A stretch of 64,000 nt of DNA from Hymenobacter psoromatis (lineage in GTDB: Bacteria > Bacteroidota > Bacteroidia > Cytophagales > Hymenobacteraceae). Position 1 is the first letter of the stretch. Each line of letters starts with the position of its first letter. The translations under genes and the position numbers were made by a program. Below, one piece after another: positions 41,829-51,456 of the stretch. The notes beneath the pieces are model-generated. The model had not been told where the DNA came from, ran no database searches, and was given only the letters and a program-made list of their open reading frames with translations. The DNA is taken from contig CP014771.1 of NCBI GenBank assembly GCA_001596155.1, forward strand, positions 4,464,001 through 4,528,000. The letters are read 5' to 3'.

Positions 41829-42854
41829 CTACCTCATAAGTCCCGCCCGCTGCTGCCGAAAGGCACCGGGCGTCTGGCCCGTCCAGCGCCGAAAGGAGCG
41901 CACGAATACGCTCGGCTCAGCGAAGCCCAATAAGAAAGCGATGTCGGTGGTGCTGTGGTGATTTTCGCGCAGGTGGCGCTCGGCCAGCTCGCGACGTACC
42001 TCGTCGAGCAGCTGCTGGTAGCTGTGGCCGGCTTGGCGCAAGTGCAACTGCAAGGTGCGGGGGGCAAGGCACAGGGCATCGGCCACGGTGGACAGGGTAG
42101 GGACTGCTCCCTTGAGCAGACGCACCAGTTCGGCTCGCACGCGGTCGGGCAGGCTGGCAGGCTGGTGTAGGCGAGCCAGCAGAGCGGCAGCGTGCGGCTC
42201 CATCATGGCCAGTAGTTGTGGGTCAGCGTTGAGCACGGGCAGGTCGAGCACGGCGGCCGGCAGGCGCAGGGCTGAGTCGGGGGTTCCGAATTGAATCGGC
42301 GCGGGCGCAAACACACGGGCGTGCTCGTGGCTGGCGGCCGGCGCGGGGTAAGCCAGGCGCACGGCCTCGGGTACCAGGGGCTGGCCGCTCAGCATCCGCA
42401 GGATGCGCAGGCACACCAGCAGTTCGGAGTTGAGCACAAAATGGGGATAAATAATGGCCGGGCTGGTAATTTCTATTACCAGCTCAATGCTGGCCCCCAG
42501 GCGGCGCAGGCTGGTGCGGGTGCCGTTGCACACGATATCCTGGTAGCAGCAGAGCTGCTGCATAGCGGTCCCCAGAGTAGGGCTGTGCATGAGCACATAG
42601 GATAGTATCCCGAAGGCGGCGGGGTTGGTTTGCTCGGCCAGATGTAAGTCGAGATAGGGGTCGGCGGTGGCCTCAATAGCGAGTTGCCACAGGCGCTGCA
42701 TGGCTGCGATGGGCAGGCGGGCATCGGGATGATGAAGCTGGCTGGCATCAAGGGGCACGGCCCGGCACAAGGCGGCCGGGTCGGCCCCGCGCTGGGCGGC
42801 GGCGTGTAGCAGCAGGGCAGCCGAGGCAGCCGATAAGGTGGCGGTAGGGGGCAT
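41829..42854 (-). CDS. AraC-family transcriptional regulator
   Basis: A 341-residue regulator of the OruR/ArgR-like type with an N-terminal arabinose-binding-like domain (about residues 20-200; PYLDLHLAEQTNPAAFGILSYVL). The C-terminal AraC double helix-turn-helix is at about residues 240-335: VADALCLAPRTLQLHLRQAG, then TDIAFLLGFAEPSVFVRSFRRWTGQTPGAFR. The inducer and targets are unknown. It is divergent from hemH, so control of that gene is possible but only by position. Confidence 0.88.
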   Translation of the reverse strand: MPPTATLSAASAALLLHAAAQRGADPAALCRAVPLDASQLHHPDARLPIAAMQRLWQLAIEATADPYLDLHLAEQTNPAAFGILSYVLMHSPTLGTAMQQLCCYQDIVCNGTRTSLRRLGASIELVIEITSPAIIYPHFVLNSELLVCLRILRMLSGQPLVPEAVRLAYPAPAASHEHARVFAPAPIQFGTPDSALRLPAAVLDLPVLNADPQLLAMMEPHAAALLARLHQPASLPDRVRAELVRLLKGAVPTLSTVADALCLAPRTLQLHLRQAGHSYQQLLDEVRRELAERHLRENHHSTTDIAFLLGFAEPSVFVRSFRRWTGQTPGAFRQQRAGLMR

Positions 42855-42917
42855 AAGCGGATGTAGCCTCGCAGGGCGCGGCCGAAAATACGGGCCGCCA
42901 TTCGAACCACCCGCCCG

Positions 42918-42925
42918 TAATTTTG
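42918..42925 (+). promoter_or_regulatory. -7 element upstream of hemH
   Basis: TAATTTTG is a full TAnnTTTG match. It predicts a transcript start near 42932, which lies after the first in-frame ATG (42927) and so supports the ATG at 42951. No clear -33 TTTG is seen. Confidence 0.5.
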
Positions 42926-42950
42926 TATGATAGTAACTCCTGCTTTATTT

Positions 42951-43988
42951 ATGCCTACCCCCACCCGCCGCATTGGCGTCCTGCTGGTAAACCTCGGCAC
43001 GCCCGACTCGCCCCAAACCAGCGACGTGCGCCGCTACCTCAACGAATTTCTCACTGATGGTCGCGTCGTGGATATGCCGGCGGCCGTGCGCTACCCCCTG
43101 TTTCAGGGCCTGGTGGTGCCGTTGCGCGCCCCGAAATCGGCCAAAATTTACCGGCAGCTCTGGGATGCCGAGCGCGGCTCGCCGCTGCTTTTTCATGGCC
43201 TCGACCTGAAAGCCGCCGTGCAGCAAGCGCTGGGCGAGGACTACGTGGTGGCCTTCGGCATGCGCTACCAGAAGCCCAGCATCGAGACGGCGCTGGAAGA
43301 GCTGCGCAAAGCGGCCGTGAACCGCATCATCGTCCTGCCCCTCTTTCCGCAGTACGCGGCGGCCAGCACCGGCTCGGTGCAGGAAAAGGTGATGGACATT
43401 GTAAAAGACTGGTGGATAGTGCCCAGCATTAACTTTATCAGCCAGTTTGCTACGGAGCCGGGCTTTATTGCCAGCATTGTGGCGCGGGGCCGCGCCGCAA
43501 TGGCCGAGCGCTCGTTCGACCATGTAGTATTGAGTTACCACGGCATTCCGGAGCGGCACGTGAAAAAAGGCGACCCCACCAACTACTGCCAGTTTGGGGC
43601 CTGCTGCAACTCGCTAACGCCGGCCAACCAGTATTGCTACCGGGCGCAGTGCTTTGCCACCTCGCGGCTGGTGGCGGCGGGCCTGGGCCTGCGCGACGAC
43701 CAGTACACCGTAACCTTCCAGAGCCGCCTGCAAAGCCGCTTGCGCGACCCCTGGCTGAAGCCTTACACCGACGAGGTGCTCAAGGAATTTCCGGCCAGAG
43801 GCATTAAGAGCGTACTGGCCTTTTCGCCGGCCTTTGTTGCCGACTGCCTCGAAACGACCATCGAAGTAGGCACGGAATTCCGGGAATTATTCGAAGAAAA
43901 CGGCGGCGAACACTGGCAGCTGGTGCCCTCGCTAAACTCGGAGCCGCAGTGGGTAACGGCCGTGGCCGAAATGATAAAGGCAAGTTAA
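42951..43988 (+). CDS. hemH: Ferrochelatase
   Basis: The ATG at 42951 gives MPTPTRRIGVLLVNLGTPDS and 345 residues. The enzyme inserts iron into protoporphyrin IX. Conserved blocks are LLVNLGTPDSP, YQKPSIETALEEL, IVLPLFPQYAAASTGS, and the catalytic His in LSYHGIPERHVKKGDP. A Cys-rich stretch QFGACCNSLTPANQYCYRAQC (about residues 213-233) could hold a metal cluster; this is inference. A glutamate-rich FVADCLETTIEVGTEFRELF block follows, as expected for the second active-site region. No other heme gene is adjacent. Confidence 0.95.
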   Translation: MPTPTRRIGVLLVNLGTPDSPQTSDVRRYLNEFLTDGRVVDMPAAVRYPLFQGLVVPLRAPKSAKIYRQLWDAERGSPLLFHGLDLKAAVQQALGEDYVVAFGMRYQKPSIETALEELRKAAVNRIIVLPLFPQYAAASTGSVQEKVMDIVKDWWIVPSINFISQFATEPGFIASIVARGRAAMAERSFDHVVLSYHGIPERHVKKGDPTNYCQFGACCNSLTPANQYCYRAQCFATSRLVAAGLGLRDDQYTVTFQSRLQSRLRDPWLKPYTDEVLKEFPARGIKSVLAFSPAFVADCLETTIEVGTEFRELFEENGGEHWQLVPSLNSEPQWVTAVAEMIKAS

Positions 43989-44000
43989 TAATCTCGTAAT

Positions 44001-44059
44001 CAGCGAAGAGCCCGGCCACTTCTGTCGTTCAACGACGGAGGTAGCCGGGCTCTTCGCTG
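44001..44059. terminator. Hairpin between convergent hemH and PRC-barrel genes
   Basis: CAGCGAAGAGCCCGGC (44001-44016) and GCCGGGCTCTTCGCTG (44044-44059) are exact complements. An inner GTCGTT/AACGAC stem adds to the structure. There is no strong T-run. Confidence 0.7.
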
Positions 44060-44074
44060 CGTAGATGCTATCCG

Positions 44075-44467
44075 CTAGCTGCTCAGCCCCAGCTTCTCCC
44101 GCATTTCTTCCTCAAACTCGGGTGGCAGCATGAAGTCGATGAAGGGGGGGTAGGCATGCACCGTTTCGCGGCTGAGGGCCGTGACGAAAACGCTGTTGCC
44201 CTCGATATCGAGATGCACGGCGGCCATTGGCAGCAGAATGCGCTGCTCGGTGTGGGGCCGCGGCGCGGGCACGCCGGGCAGGCCGCCCACCAGCACCACA
44301 TCGAGGTACAGAATGCGCTGCGATACCGGGTCGGCCAGTAGTTCATTCACAGTGCCGAGCGACTGGCCATCGCTGCCGCGCACGGTCCAGCCGCGTGGGT
44401 CGGGGTCGCTGGCCACCAACTCGAAAGTAGGAAGGTCGCGCAGGCGGCGCAAAACGGGGCTACTCAT
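44075..44467 (-). CDS. PRC-barrel domain protein
   Basis: A 130-residue soluble protein. The PRC-barrel pattern is LRDLPTFELVASDPDPRGWTV, then DGQSLGTVNELLADPVSQRILYLDVVL and ILLPMAAVHLDIEGNSVFV, as in the photosynthetic reaction-centre H-subunit cytoplasmic domain and stress-related relatives. A C-terminal tail follows. PRC barrels generally mediate protein contact. It is followed upstream, 13 bp away, by a membrane-anchored protein gene on the same strand, suggesting an operon. Confidence 0.78.
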   Translation of the reverse strand: MSSPVLRRLRDLPTFELVASDPDPRGWTVRGSDGQSLGTVNELLADPVSQRILYLDVVLVGGLPGVPAPRPHTEQRILLPMAAVHLDIEGNSVFVTALSRETVHAYPPFIDFMLPPEFEEEMREKLGLSS

Positions 44468-44479
44468 GGGGGGTAGGGA

Positions 44480-45097
44480 TTACAAAACGTCCTTGGCAGG
44501 GTAGCTCATCGTGTTGAGCAACGTAGTAAGCTGCGTGAGGTAGGCGCGGTTTTGAGCCTGCTCGTCGGGCGTGGCATCTCGGCCCGAAAGCTGGTTGGCT
44601 TGCAGGCTGAGCGCGCTGACCTCCGTTTGCAGGTTGGGGTAGCCTTTTTGCTGCACGGCCAGCAGCAGGTTGGCGGCAGCCACCAGGCCGGGGCGCAGGC
44701 CGGCCCGTGGGTCGCCGTCGGCGAGGCGGGCGGTGGCGCTGGTGTAGTTATCGCGCTGCTCTCTGATGGCCGCGTCGTCGCGCAGGTCGGCGCGGTCGGC
44801 CAGCTGCGTGAGCTTAGGGCTAAGGTTCAAGAGCATCGTGCGTGCCTCGCTGGCAAGGCCGGCTGCCACCGAGTCAGGGACTGGTGGGGAGGGAGCACTG
44901 GCACCAGCACTATTCTGAGCCAGGCTGTCGATAGGCACGAGGGGCGTCCCTATCTCCGTTTGGTGGGGCATTGGCTCATCGGCCTTATTGAGGCGCAGGT
45001 AGGCATAAGCGGCCGCAGCCAGCAGCAGCACGGCCAGCGCAACAACCAGCCAGGGGCTAGGGGATGATTTTTTGGGTTGAATGCGTAATTCGGCCAT
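44480..45097 (-). CDS. Membrane-anchored protein of unknown function
   Basis: The protein has 205 residues with one N-terminal helix (about residues 16-37, WLVVALAVLLLAAAAYAYL) after a short cytoplasmic Lys/Ser-rich stretch. A Pro/Ser linker follows, then a helical domain (about residues 80-200) with AREQRDNYTSATARL-like heptads and NLLLAVQQKGYPNLQTEVSAL. No family was recognised. It is upstream of the PRC-barrel gene in a probable two-gene unit. Confidence 0.65.
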   Translation of the reverse strand: MAELRIQPKKSSPSPWLVVALAVLLLAAAAYAYLRLNKADEPMPHQTEIGTPLVPIDSLAQNSAGASAPSPPVPDSVAAGLASEARTMLLNLSPKLTQLADRADLRDDAAIREQRDNYTSATARLADGDPRAGLRPGLVAAANLLLAVQQKGYPNLQTEVSALSLQANQLSGRDATPDEQAQNRAYLTQLTTLLNTMSYPAKDVL

Positions 45098-45226
45098 AAA
45101 CGAAAGGGAGGGGGTAGGGTAGCCTCTTTTACGCGGCCGGGCCGCTGGCAGTTAGGGGTAGGGCTCTGCAAAGTACAGCTTCTCGCCTATGTTTACACCA
45201 AGTATCTACCCTTGCTCCCATTCTTT

Positions 45227-46213
45227 ATGGCCTACACCACCCGCCTGCTGGCCCAGCTAACCGCCGACGGCTTGCTACCCCCCGCCCAGGCCGCCAGCAT
45301 TGCCGACGACGAGCGCACCCGGCCCTTCTCGCTGCACTACGAGTTGCGGGCGCTGCTTTACTTGGGCAGCGTGCTGCTGGTGGGCGGCCTGGGCGTGCTC
45401 ATCTATGAAAACCGCGATAGCCTGGGCCAGGAAGCCATTACGGCCCTCATTGCTCTGCTGATGGCGGGTATCTTTGCCTACGCGGCGCGGCACCGGCCGG
45501 CCTTTACCTGGGGCGAGGCCCCGCGCACCTCCATCGCGGCCGACTACCTGCTGCTGCTCGGCTGCCTCCTGTTTTTGGTGCTCGAAGGTTACGTGCAATA
45601 CGCCTACGGCGTATTTGGCACCCGCTATGGGCTGGTGACGCTGCTGCCGGCCGCGTTGTTTTTCGGGCTAGCCTACCGCTACGACCACCGGGGCGTACTC
45701 AGCATGGCCGTCACGGCGCTGGCCGCCTGGGTCGGGGTGAGCGTGGCCCCGCTGGCGGTGTTCCAGAACGCCGATTATTTTCAGGCCGCCCTCAGCCGGC
45801 CGGCGCTGGGGCTGGGCCTGGTGCTGGTGGCCGCCGGGCTGGCCTCGGAGCGCTGGCGGCTAAAGGCGCATTTTGCTTATACATATCTGCTGCTGGGTAG
45901 CAATCTAGCCTTGCTGGCGGCTACCAACTTGTTTTTTGAGCGCACGGGGCTAGCGGCGTTCGGCTGCTGGCTGCTGGTGCTGGGCATTTGCGCGGGGTTG
46001 TTCTGGTATGCCCGGCGCACGCAGTCGTATTTATTTCTGCTGCTGGCCGTGGGCTACGGCTACGTGGTGGGCACGGCGGGCCTGTATCGGTTGCTGGCAG
46101 TAGGGCAGTTGGAGGATTTGCTGTTTGGCTTGGGTACGCTCTACTTTCCGCTCACGCTGGGCGCGCTGGTGTTGTTTTTTGTCAAAATTAAAAAAATCCT
46201 CCGCCTCAAATGA
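45227..46213 (+). CDS. DUF2157-like polytopic membrane protein
   Basis: From the ATG at 45227 (MAYTTRLLAQLTADGLL) the product is 328 residues. The soluble N-terminus contains LTADGLLPPAQAASIADDE, resembling the short helical cap that starts DUF2157 proteins. About nine or ten hydrophobic segments follow, beginning LLYLGSVLLVGGLGVLIYEN. Its stop codon overlaps the next start by four bases (ATGA at 46210-46213), so the two proteins are probably made together. Function is unknown. Confidence 0.78.
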   Translation: MAYTTRLLAQLTADGLLPPAQAASIADDERTRPFSLHYELRALLYLGSVLLVGGLGVLIYENRDSLGQEAITALIALLMAGIFAYAARHRPAFTWGEAPRTSIAADYLLLLGCLLFLVLEGYVQYAYGVFGTRYGLVTLLPAALFFGLAYRYDHRGVLSMAVTALAAWVGVSVAPLAVFQNADYFQAALSRPALGLGLVLVAAGLASERWRLKAHFAYTYLLLGSNLALLAATNLFFERTGLAAFGCWLLVLGICAGLFWYARRTQSYLFLLLAVGYGYVVGTAGLYRLLAVGQLEDLLFGLGTLYFPLTLGALVLFFVKIKKILRLK

Positions 46214-47385
46214 GTTGGTACGCCTACCCCCTAGCTTGGGCCGAACACGATGCCCTGCGCCAAGCCGCCCGGCGCTGGCAGCGCCGCGGCCTGCTAACGG
46301 CCGCCCAGCAAGCCGCCATTGAAACCGCGTACCCGGTGGGCTACGAGCGGCCAGTATTGTTTTTGCGCATCGGCCTCTTCGGGGCCGCGCTCTTCGGAAT
46401 TAGCAGCCTGCTAGGGATGGTAGGCTTGATGACGGGGCTGGAGGTCAGTCCGCTGCTCTACGGCGTGCTGGCGCTGGTCGGGTGCCTGGCCGGCCTGGAG
46501 CTGGTCATCCGAAATTCCCGTCACTACCGCTCGGGTCTCGATAACGCGCTGCTGTACTGCGCGCTGCTGGCCTGGGGTTTTCTGGTGGCGTATGGGCTGC
46601 GCGATTTGCTATCCGACTCGCTCGGCAGCTCCAACCTCTGGCTGTGGCTGCTGCCCGTGCTGCTGGCCCTATTAGCCGCCTTACTGCGCTACGCCGACCC
46701 GGTAGTGGCCGCCGCCACGTTCGTAACGGCCTTAGCCCTACTGGCTAATGGCCTGCTGCAAAGCAGCACCGGCCGCTTGCTTCTACCCTTCGCCGTGATG
46801 ACGGCCAGCGGCGCGCTGCTGCTGGCACTGCGCGGGCTGCCGGCGCGGGCCGATTATTTCTACTACCGCTCGGCCGGACTGGTGCTGCGCACGCTGGGCC
46901 TGGCCGTGTTCTACCTGGCCGGCAACTACCTAGTGGTGCGCGAGGGCAACGCCGAACTGCTGGGCGGAGGTAGCCCCTCAGCCGAGATTCCGCTGGCCTT
47001 CCTGTTCTGGCTGTTCACGGCGGTTATTCCCTTGTTATATATAACCCTGGGCCTGCGCCGCCACGACCGGTTACTATTGAATATGGGCCTGCTGGCGGTG
47101 GCGTTTTCCCTCTTCACGCTGCGCACGTACCACGCGCTGTTGCCGCCGGCGGTAGCGTCGGCTATCGGCGGAGCGGTACTGCTGGCCGTGGCCCTGGCCG
47201 CGCTGCGCTACCTGCGCGCGCCGCGCCACGGCCTCACCGCCGCCGCCGATGAAGACGCGGACCCCCACTTCAAGCTCGAAACCTTCATCACCGCCGAAAC
47301 TGCTCACGCGCCCGCCGCGCCCGAAGCCGGCTTCCAGTTTGGCGGCGGCCACTCGGGCGGCGGCGGGGCCGAGGGGCAGTTTTAA
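46210..47385 (+). CDS. Second DUF2157/DUF4401-like membrane protein with Gly-rich tail
   Basis: The 391-residue protein is translationally coupled to the preceding gene (overlapping ATGA). The N-terminal cap is AEHDALRQAARRWQRRGLLTAAQQAAIE, and about ten hydrophobic segments follow. The C-terminal tail is FQFGGGHSGGGGAEGQF, a Gly-rich end common to Bacteroidota exported or membrane proteins with low-complexity tails. The pair looks like a tandem duplication that diverged. Function is unknown. Confidence 0.75.
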   Translation: MSWYAYPLAWAEHDALRQAARRWQRRGLLTAAQQAAIETAYPVGYERPVLFLRIGLFGAALFGISSLLGMVGLMTGLEVSPLLYGVLALVGCLAGLELVIRNSRHYRSGLDNALLYCALLAWGFLVAYGLRDLLSDSLGSSNLWLWLLPVLLALLAALLRYADPVVAAATFVTALALLANGLLQSSTGRLLLPFAVMTASGALLLALRGLPARADYFYYRSAGLVLRTLGLAVFYLAGNYLVVREGNAELLGGGSPSAEIPLAFLFWLFTAVIPLLYITLGLRRHDRLLLNMGLLAVAFSLFTLRTYHALLPPAVASAIGGAVLLAVALAALRYLRAPRHGLTAAADEDADPHFKLETFITAETAHAPAAPEAGFQFGGGHSGGGGAEGQF

Positions 47386-47428
47386 GGGGCCGGTAGGCGA
47401 GGCTGAACATTTTTGCGCCGCGTCCCGT

Positions 47429-47509
47429 TATATTTGCATTGGTCTGACCCCGGATTATTTTGGAAGTAGGACCCCTTGGGGCCGCCGCGAGGTGGCCCCC
47501 TTTTTTTAT
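47429..47509 (+). ncRNA. Candidate small RNA: promoter element plus terminator without a gene
   Basis: TATATTTG at 47429-47436 is a full TAnnTTTG match. About 65 bases after the predicted start is a strong terminator: GGGGCCGCC / GGTGGCCCC (one mismatch) followed by T7 (47502-47508). No open frame of note lies between them, so the transcript would be roughly 65-75 bases. The weak point is that the nearest TTTG (47412-47415) is only 13 bases upstream instead of 19-20. The terminator may otherwise simply end the preceding two-gene unit. The T-run overlaps the stop codon of the convergent DUF3800 gene. Confidence 0.4.
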
Positions 47510-48228
47510 AGCATCTGAATGCCAAGCGATGATTCGGAAGGCTTTTTCAATAGATTAATCGGGTCCAGGCGAGCAAAGTATTGGCTCGCCCCTTTATCCC
47601 GAATAAAATTACTGGGCGCAACCGCCTGCTTGGCAAAATAAGCCGCTACATCAGCAAGCTGGTGTAAGTAAGAGCGATGCGAATCACGAAAAACCGGCTC
47701 TTCAATCACGTACTGAAGCGCAGCTACCCCCGCCTCAGAAGGCCGTTGTAGCGCCTGCACCAAATGCGTCAGCTTCGCGCCGTCCGTATTATCGCACAAG
47801 ACCAAGCCGGTAGTAGGCGGCTGAGAGCTGGCTAGGGTTTCGTCAAAAAGATGATAAAGCGCTGCCCACACTTCTGTGAAAGCAGAGCTATTAGTGCGTT
47901 GGCGTTTGTCCAAGCCCACCGTTAGTAGGCGTAAATAAGGGCTGGCCGCGCACCATTCCAAGCATTCGAGCAGAATGCGTAGCCGGTCATTGGCTGAGAT
48001 GCGCGCCGCAATAGCAGTACGGTTGCTCAGAAAGACCGAGGCATGTATTTCTTCCGAAACCGGCAGCCCGTAGCGGCGCGCCAAACGCTGCCGAAAAGCA
48101 AGCAGGTTATTCGTGAAAACGGTCCAATCGCTGGCATCCAGTAGCAAGCCAGCTAAAAAGAAGTAAGCGCTGGGGCTCTTGGAAGAGATACCGGGGTCGC
48201 CGCTCTCATCCACGTAAAGAAGTTGCAT
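47506..48228 (-). CDS. DUF3800 domain protein
   Basis: From the ATG at 48228 the product is 240 residues, beginning MQLLYVDESGDPGISSKSPS. The YVDESGDPG start is the hallmark of DUF3800. Later family features are EIHASVFLSNR, LVLCDNTDGAKL and the C-terminal SHRSYLHQLADVAAYFAKQ, giving the set of acidic residues seen in RNase H-like nucleases. Family knowledge: DUF3800 is predicted to have an RNase H-like fold and is often near mobile or defence genes; activity is mostly unproven. Here it stands alone beside uvrA. The longer frame from 48465 is rejected, as it runs through uvrA's upstream region. Confidence 0.85.
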   Translation of the reverse strand: MQLLYVDESGDPGISSKSPSAYFFLAGLLLDASDWTVFTNNLLAFRQRLARRYGLPVSEEIHASVFLSNRTAIAARISANDRLRILLECLEWCAASPYLRLLTVGLDKRQRTNSSAFTEVWAALYHLFDETLASSQPPTTGLVLCDNTDGAKLTHLVQALQRPSEAGVAALQYVIEEPVFRDSHRSYLHQLADVAAYFAKQAVAPSNFIRDKGASQYFARLDPINLLKKPSESSLGIQML

Positions 48229-48363
48229 AAGCCGGCAAAGAAAGCATTTTTGACTTTTTATTCGCTGGAATAGAAAAAACCGGCCAGTGTAAAAGCGGCC
48301 CGTCGGGACTTCGCCCGCCCCACGCCCGAAACCTTCCGCCCCGCTTGCGCGGTTAGCTTGTTT

Positions 48364-51207
48364 ATGCCTGATAATTCCGCTCTGCAAATGGCCGCCCCGG
48401 CCCACGACGAAATAGACCACCTCGACCCGCGCCAGTTTATCGTTATCAAAAACGCGCGCGTCCACAACCTCAAAAACCTGAGCGTGGCGCTGCCCCGCAA
48501 TAAGTTTATCGTCGTCACAGGCCTCTCGGGCTCGGGCAAGTCGAGCTTGGCTTTTGATACCTTGTACGCTGAGGGCCAGCGCATGTACGTGGAGAGCCTG
48601 AGCAGCTACGCCCGCCAGTTTCTGGGCCGCATGGACAAGCCCGACGTGGACTACATCCGGGGCATTTCGCCGGCCATCGCCATTGAGCAGAAGGTTAGTA
48701 TCAAGAACAACCGCTCCACGGTGGGCACGAGCACCGAGATTTACGACTACCTCAAGCTGCTGTTTGCGCGCGTGGGCCGCACGTATTCGCCCGTGAGTGG
48801 GCAGCAGGTGCGCAAGGATTCGGTGGCGGACGTGGTGGATTTTCTCTTTTCCCTACCCCCCGATACCCGCGTTACCATCCTGGCCCCGCTGCTGCGCACC
48901 GAGCCCGGCCGGCCCATGAGCAAGGAGTTGGATTTGCTGCTGCAAAAAGGCTACGGCCGCGTGGTACTGGCCGATGGCCAAAATGCTTTCATCGAGGACC
49001 TTATCGGCGAAGGCAAGCCCGAAGTAGCGGGCGATATCTTCATCCTGATTGACCGTGCCGTGGTGCAGCCCGGCGATGAAGACCTGCAATTCCGCCTCTC
49101 CGACTCGGTGCAAACGGCCTTCTTTGAAGGCCACGGCACTTGCGTAGTGAAGCTGGACAACGAGACGCGCACGTTCTCCGATAAATTCGAGCTGGACGGG
49201 CTAATCTTTGAGGAGCCGAGCGTTAACTTCTTCTCCTTCAACAACTCCTACGGCGCGTGCCACACCTGCGAGGGCTTCGGCTCGGTGCTGGGTATTGACG
49301 AGGATTTGGTGGTGCCGGATAAAAGCATGACGGTGTACGAAGGTGCCATTGCGCCCTGGCGCACCGAAAAGCAGGGCGAGTGGCTGAAGCCGCTGCTCAA
49401 GCACGGCATTCGGTTCGACTTCCCTATTCACCGGCCTTATAATGAGTTAAGCGAGGCCGAGCAGCGCTTGCTGTGGACTGGTAACAAGCACTTTGAGGGC
49501 CTGGACGCCTATTTCAAATGGGTGAGCGAGCAGACCCACAAAATCCAGTACCGGGTGCTGCAAAGCCGCTACCGGGGCCGCACCACCTGCCCCGATTGCC
49601 GCGGCACCCGCCTGCGTAAAGACGCGCAATACGTCCGCATTGATGGCCGCAGCATTACCGATTTGGTCCTCCTACCCATCTCGGCAGCGCTGACCTTCTT
49701 CCAGACCCTGAGCCTCAGCGAGCACGAGATGGCCGTGGCCGACCGCCTGCTGGCTGAAATCACGAACCGCCTCGGCTACCTGGATAGGGTAGGGCTGGGA
49801 TACCTGACCCTCAATCGCTTAAGCAACACGCTGAGCGGCGGCGAGAGTCAGCGCATTTCGCTGGCTACGTCGCTGGGTTCGGCGCTGGTGGGCTCCATGT
49901 ACGTGCTCGATGAGCCGAGCATCGGCCTGCACCCGAAGGATGCCGAGCAGCTCATTGGCGTGCTGCGCTCGCTGCAAGCGCTGGGCAATACGGTGGTGGT
50001 GGTGGAGCACGAAGAGAAGATGATGGCCGCCGCCGACCAGGTAATTGACATTGGCCCCGAGGCGGGCAGTGGCGGCGGCCACCTGATGTTTCAGGGCACG
50101 TTCGCGGAGTTGATGCGGGACACCGAGACCTATACCGGCAAGTACCTGAGCGGCCTGCTGGAGGTGCCGGTGCCCACCACGCGCCGCCCCTGGCGCAACG
50201 CGCTGGAGCTGACCGGCGCGCGCGAAAACAACCTCAAGAACGTGAGCGTCAAGATTCCGCTGGGCGTGATGACGGTGGTCACGGGCGTGTCGGGTTCGGG
50301 CAAGAGCACGCTCATCCGGCGCATCCTGGCCCCGGCGTTGATGAAGATGCTGGGCGGCGGCGCGGGCGAAACTACCGGCAAATTCGACCGGCTGCTGGGC
50401 GTGAACGGCCAGGTGACGCACGTCGAGTTCGTGGACCAGAACCCCATCGGCAAGTCGTCGCGCTCGAACCCGGTGACCTACGTGAAGGCTTACGATACCA
50501 TTCGGACGCTATTTTCGGACCAGCCGCTGGCCAAGGCGCGAGGCTATAAGCCCTCGCACTTCTCGTTCAACGTGGAGGGCGGGCGCTGCGAAGTGTGCCA
50601 GGGCGAGGGCCAGGTCAAAATCGAGATGCAGTTCATGGCCGACATCTACCTGACCTGCGAAAGCTGCGGCGGCCACAAGTTCAAGCAGGATGTGCTGGAA
50701 GTCAAGTTCCAGGATAAGAACATCTACGAAGTACTGGACTTGACGGTGGAAGACGCCGTGGAGTTCTTCAAAGGCCAGCCCAAAGTGGCCGAGCGCCTGC
50801 AACCGCTGCTCAACGTGGGCCTGGGTTACATCCGCCTGGGGCAGTCGGCCAACACGCTCAGCGGCGGCGAGGCGCAGCGCGTGAAGCTGGCCAGCTTCCT
50901 CACCAAAGGCGCTACCCTTCAGCAGGATAAGATACTATTCATCTTCGATGAGCCGAGCACGGGCCTGCACTTCCACGATATTGCTAAGCTGCTTTCGGCC
51001 CTAAACGCGCTGGTGGAGCAGGGCAATTCGGTGCTCATCATCGAGCACAACGTGGATATCATCAAGTGCGCCGACTGGCTCATTGACCTCGGCCCCGAGG
51101 GCGGCCTCAACGGCGGCCACCTGCTCTTCGAGGGCACGCCCGAGCAGCTGGTCAAGCTTAAAGATACCAACCACACGGCGCGGTTCCTGGCCGAAAAGGT
51201 AGGGTAG
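48364..51207 (+). CDS. uvrA: Excinuclease ABC subunit UvrA
   Basis: From the ATG at 48364 ([16 protein letters not shown]) the product is 947 residues, as usual for UvrA; a start at 48358 adds two residues. It is the damage-recognition ATPase of nucleotide excision repair. The two ABC modules have Walker [20 protein letters not shown] and [11 protein letters not shown], with signature motifs [12 protein letters not shown] and [12 protein letters not shown]. The zinc modules are CHTCEGFGS with CPDCRGTRL, and CEVCQGEGQ with CESCGG. All core motifs are intact. uvrB and uvrC are not in the window. Confidence 0.97.
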   Translation: MPDNSALQMAAPAHDEIDHLDPRQFIVIKNARVHNLKNLSVALPRNKFIVVTGLSGSGKSSLAFDTLYAEGQRMYVESLSSYARQFLGRMDKPDVDYIRGISPAIAIEQKVSIKNNRSTVGTSTEIYDYLKLLFARVGRTYSPVSGQQVRKDSVADVVDFLFSLPPDTRVTILAPLLRTEPGRPMSKELDLLLQKGYGRVVLADGQNAFIEDLIGEGKPEVAGDIFILIDRAVVQPGDEDLQFRLSDSVQTAFFEGHGTCVVKLDNETRTFSDKFELDGLIFEEPSVNFFSFNNSYGACHTCEGFGSVLGIDEDLVVPDKSMTVYEGAIAPWRTEKQGEWLKPLLKHGIRFDFPIHRPYNELSEAEQRLLWTGNKHFEGLDAYFKWVSEQTHKIQYRVLQSRYRGRTTCPDCRGTRLRKDAQYVRIDGRSITDLVLLPISAALTFFQTLSLSEHEMAVADRLLAEITNRLGYLDRVGLGYLTLNRLSNTLSGGESQRISLATSLGSALVGSMYVLDEPSIGLHPKDAEQLIGVLRSLQALGNTVVVVEHEEKMMAAADQVIDIGPEAGSGGGHLMFQGTFAELMRDTETYTGKYLSGLLEVPVPTTRRPWRNALELTGARENNLKNVSVKIPLGVMTVVTGVSGSGKSTLIRRILAPALMKMLGGGAGETTGKFDRLLGVNGQVTHVEFVDQNPIGKSSRSNPVTYVKAYDTIRTLFSDQPLAKARGYKPSHFSFNVEGGRCEVCQGEGQVKIEMQFMADIYLTCESCGGHKFKQDVLEVKFQDKNIYEVLDLTVEDAVEFFKGQPKVAERLQPLLNVGLGYIRLGQSANTLSGGEAQRVKLASFLTKGATLQQDKILFIFDEPSTGLHFHDIAKLLSALNALVEQGNSVLIIEHNVDIIKCADWLIDLGPEGGLNGGHLLFEGTPEQLVKLKDTNHTARFLAEKVG

Positions 51208-51237
51208 GGATGTTAACTTGTAAAAAATAACTACGCC

Positions 51238-51456
51238 ATGACCAAAGAAGCGCAGAAACAGGAAGTGCTAGCCGCCATTAGCCGGGTAGAAGATGAAAGC
51301 TTATTGCTGAAAATCAGGGACTTACTGGTGGCTGCGGAAGCGCAGGCGCGGGGAGCGGCCAAGCCGCGGGCTTATCCTGGCTTCGGCGGGCCAGCGGGCC
51401 GAGTGCTGGCGGCGGCCATTGAGCAGTATGAGCGCGAGCATAGCGAGCAACCATGA
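51238..51456 (+). CDS. Putative antitoxin of a VapBC-like pair
   Basis: A 72-residue protein starting MTKEAQKQEVLAAISRVEDE. It is helical and acidic with a Gly/Pro-containing middle. Its 3' end overlaps the PIN-domain gene by four bases (ATGA, 51453-51456), the typical arrangement for type II toxin-antitoxin genes. The sequence lacks an obvious ribbon-helix-helix or AbrB motif, so assignment as antitoxin rests mainly on position. Confidence 0.65.
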   Translation: MTKEAQKQEVLAAISRVEDESLLLKIRDLLVAAEAQARGAAKPRAYPGFGGPAGRVLAAAIEQYEREHSEQP

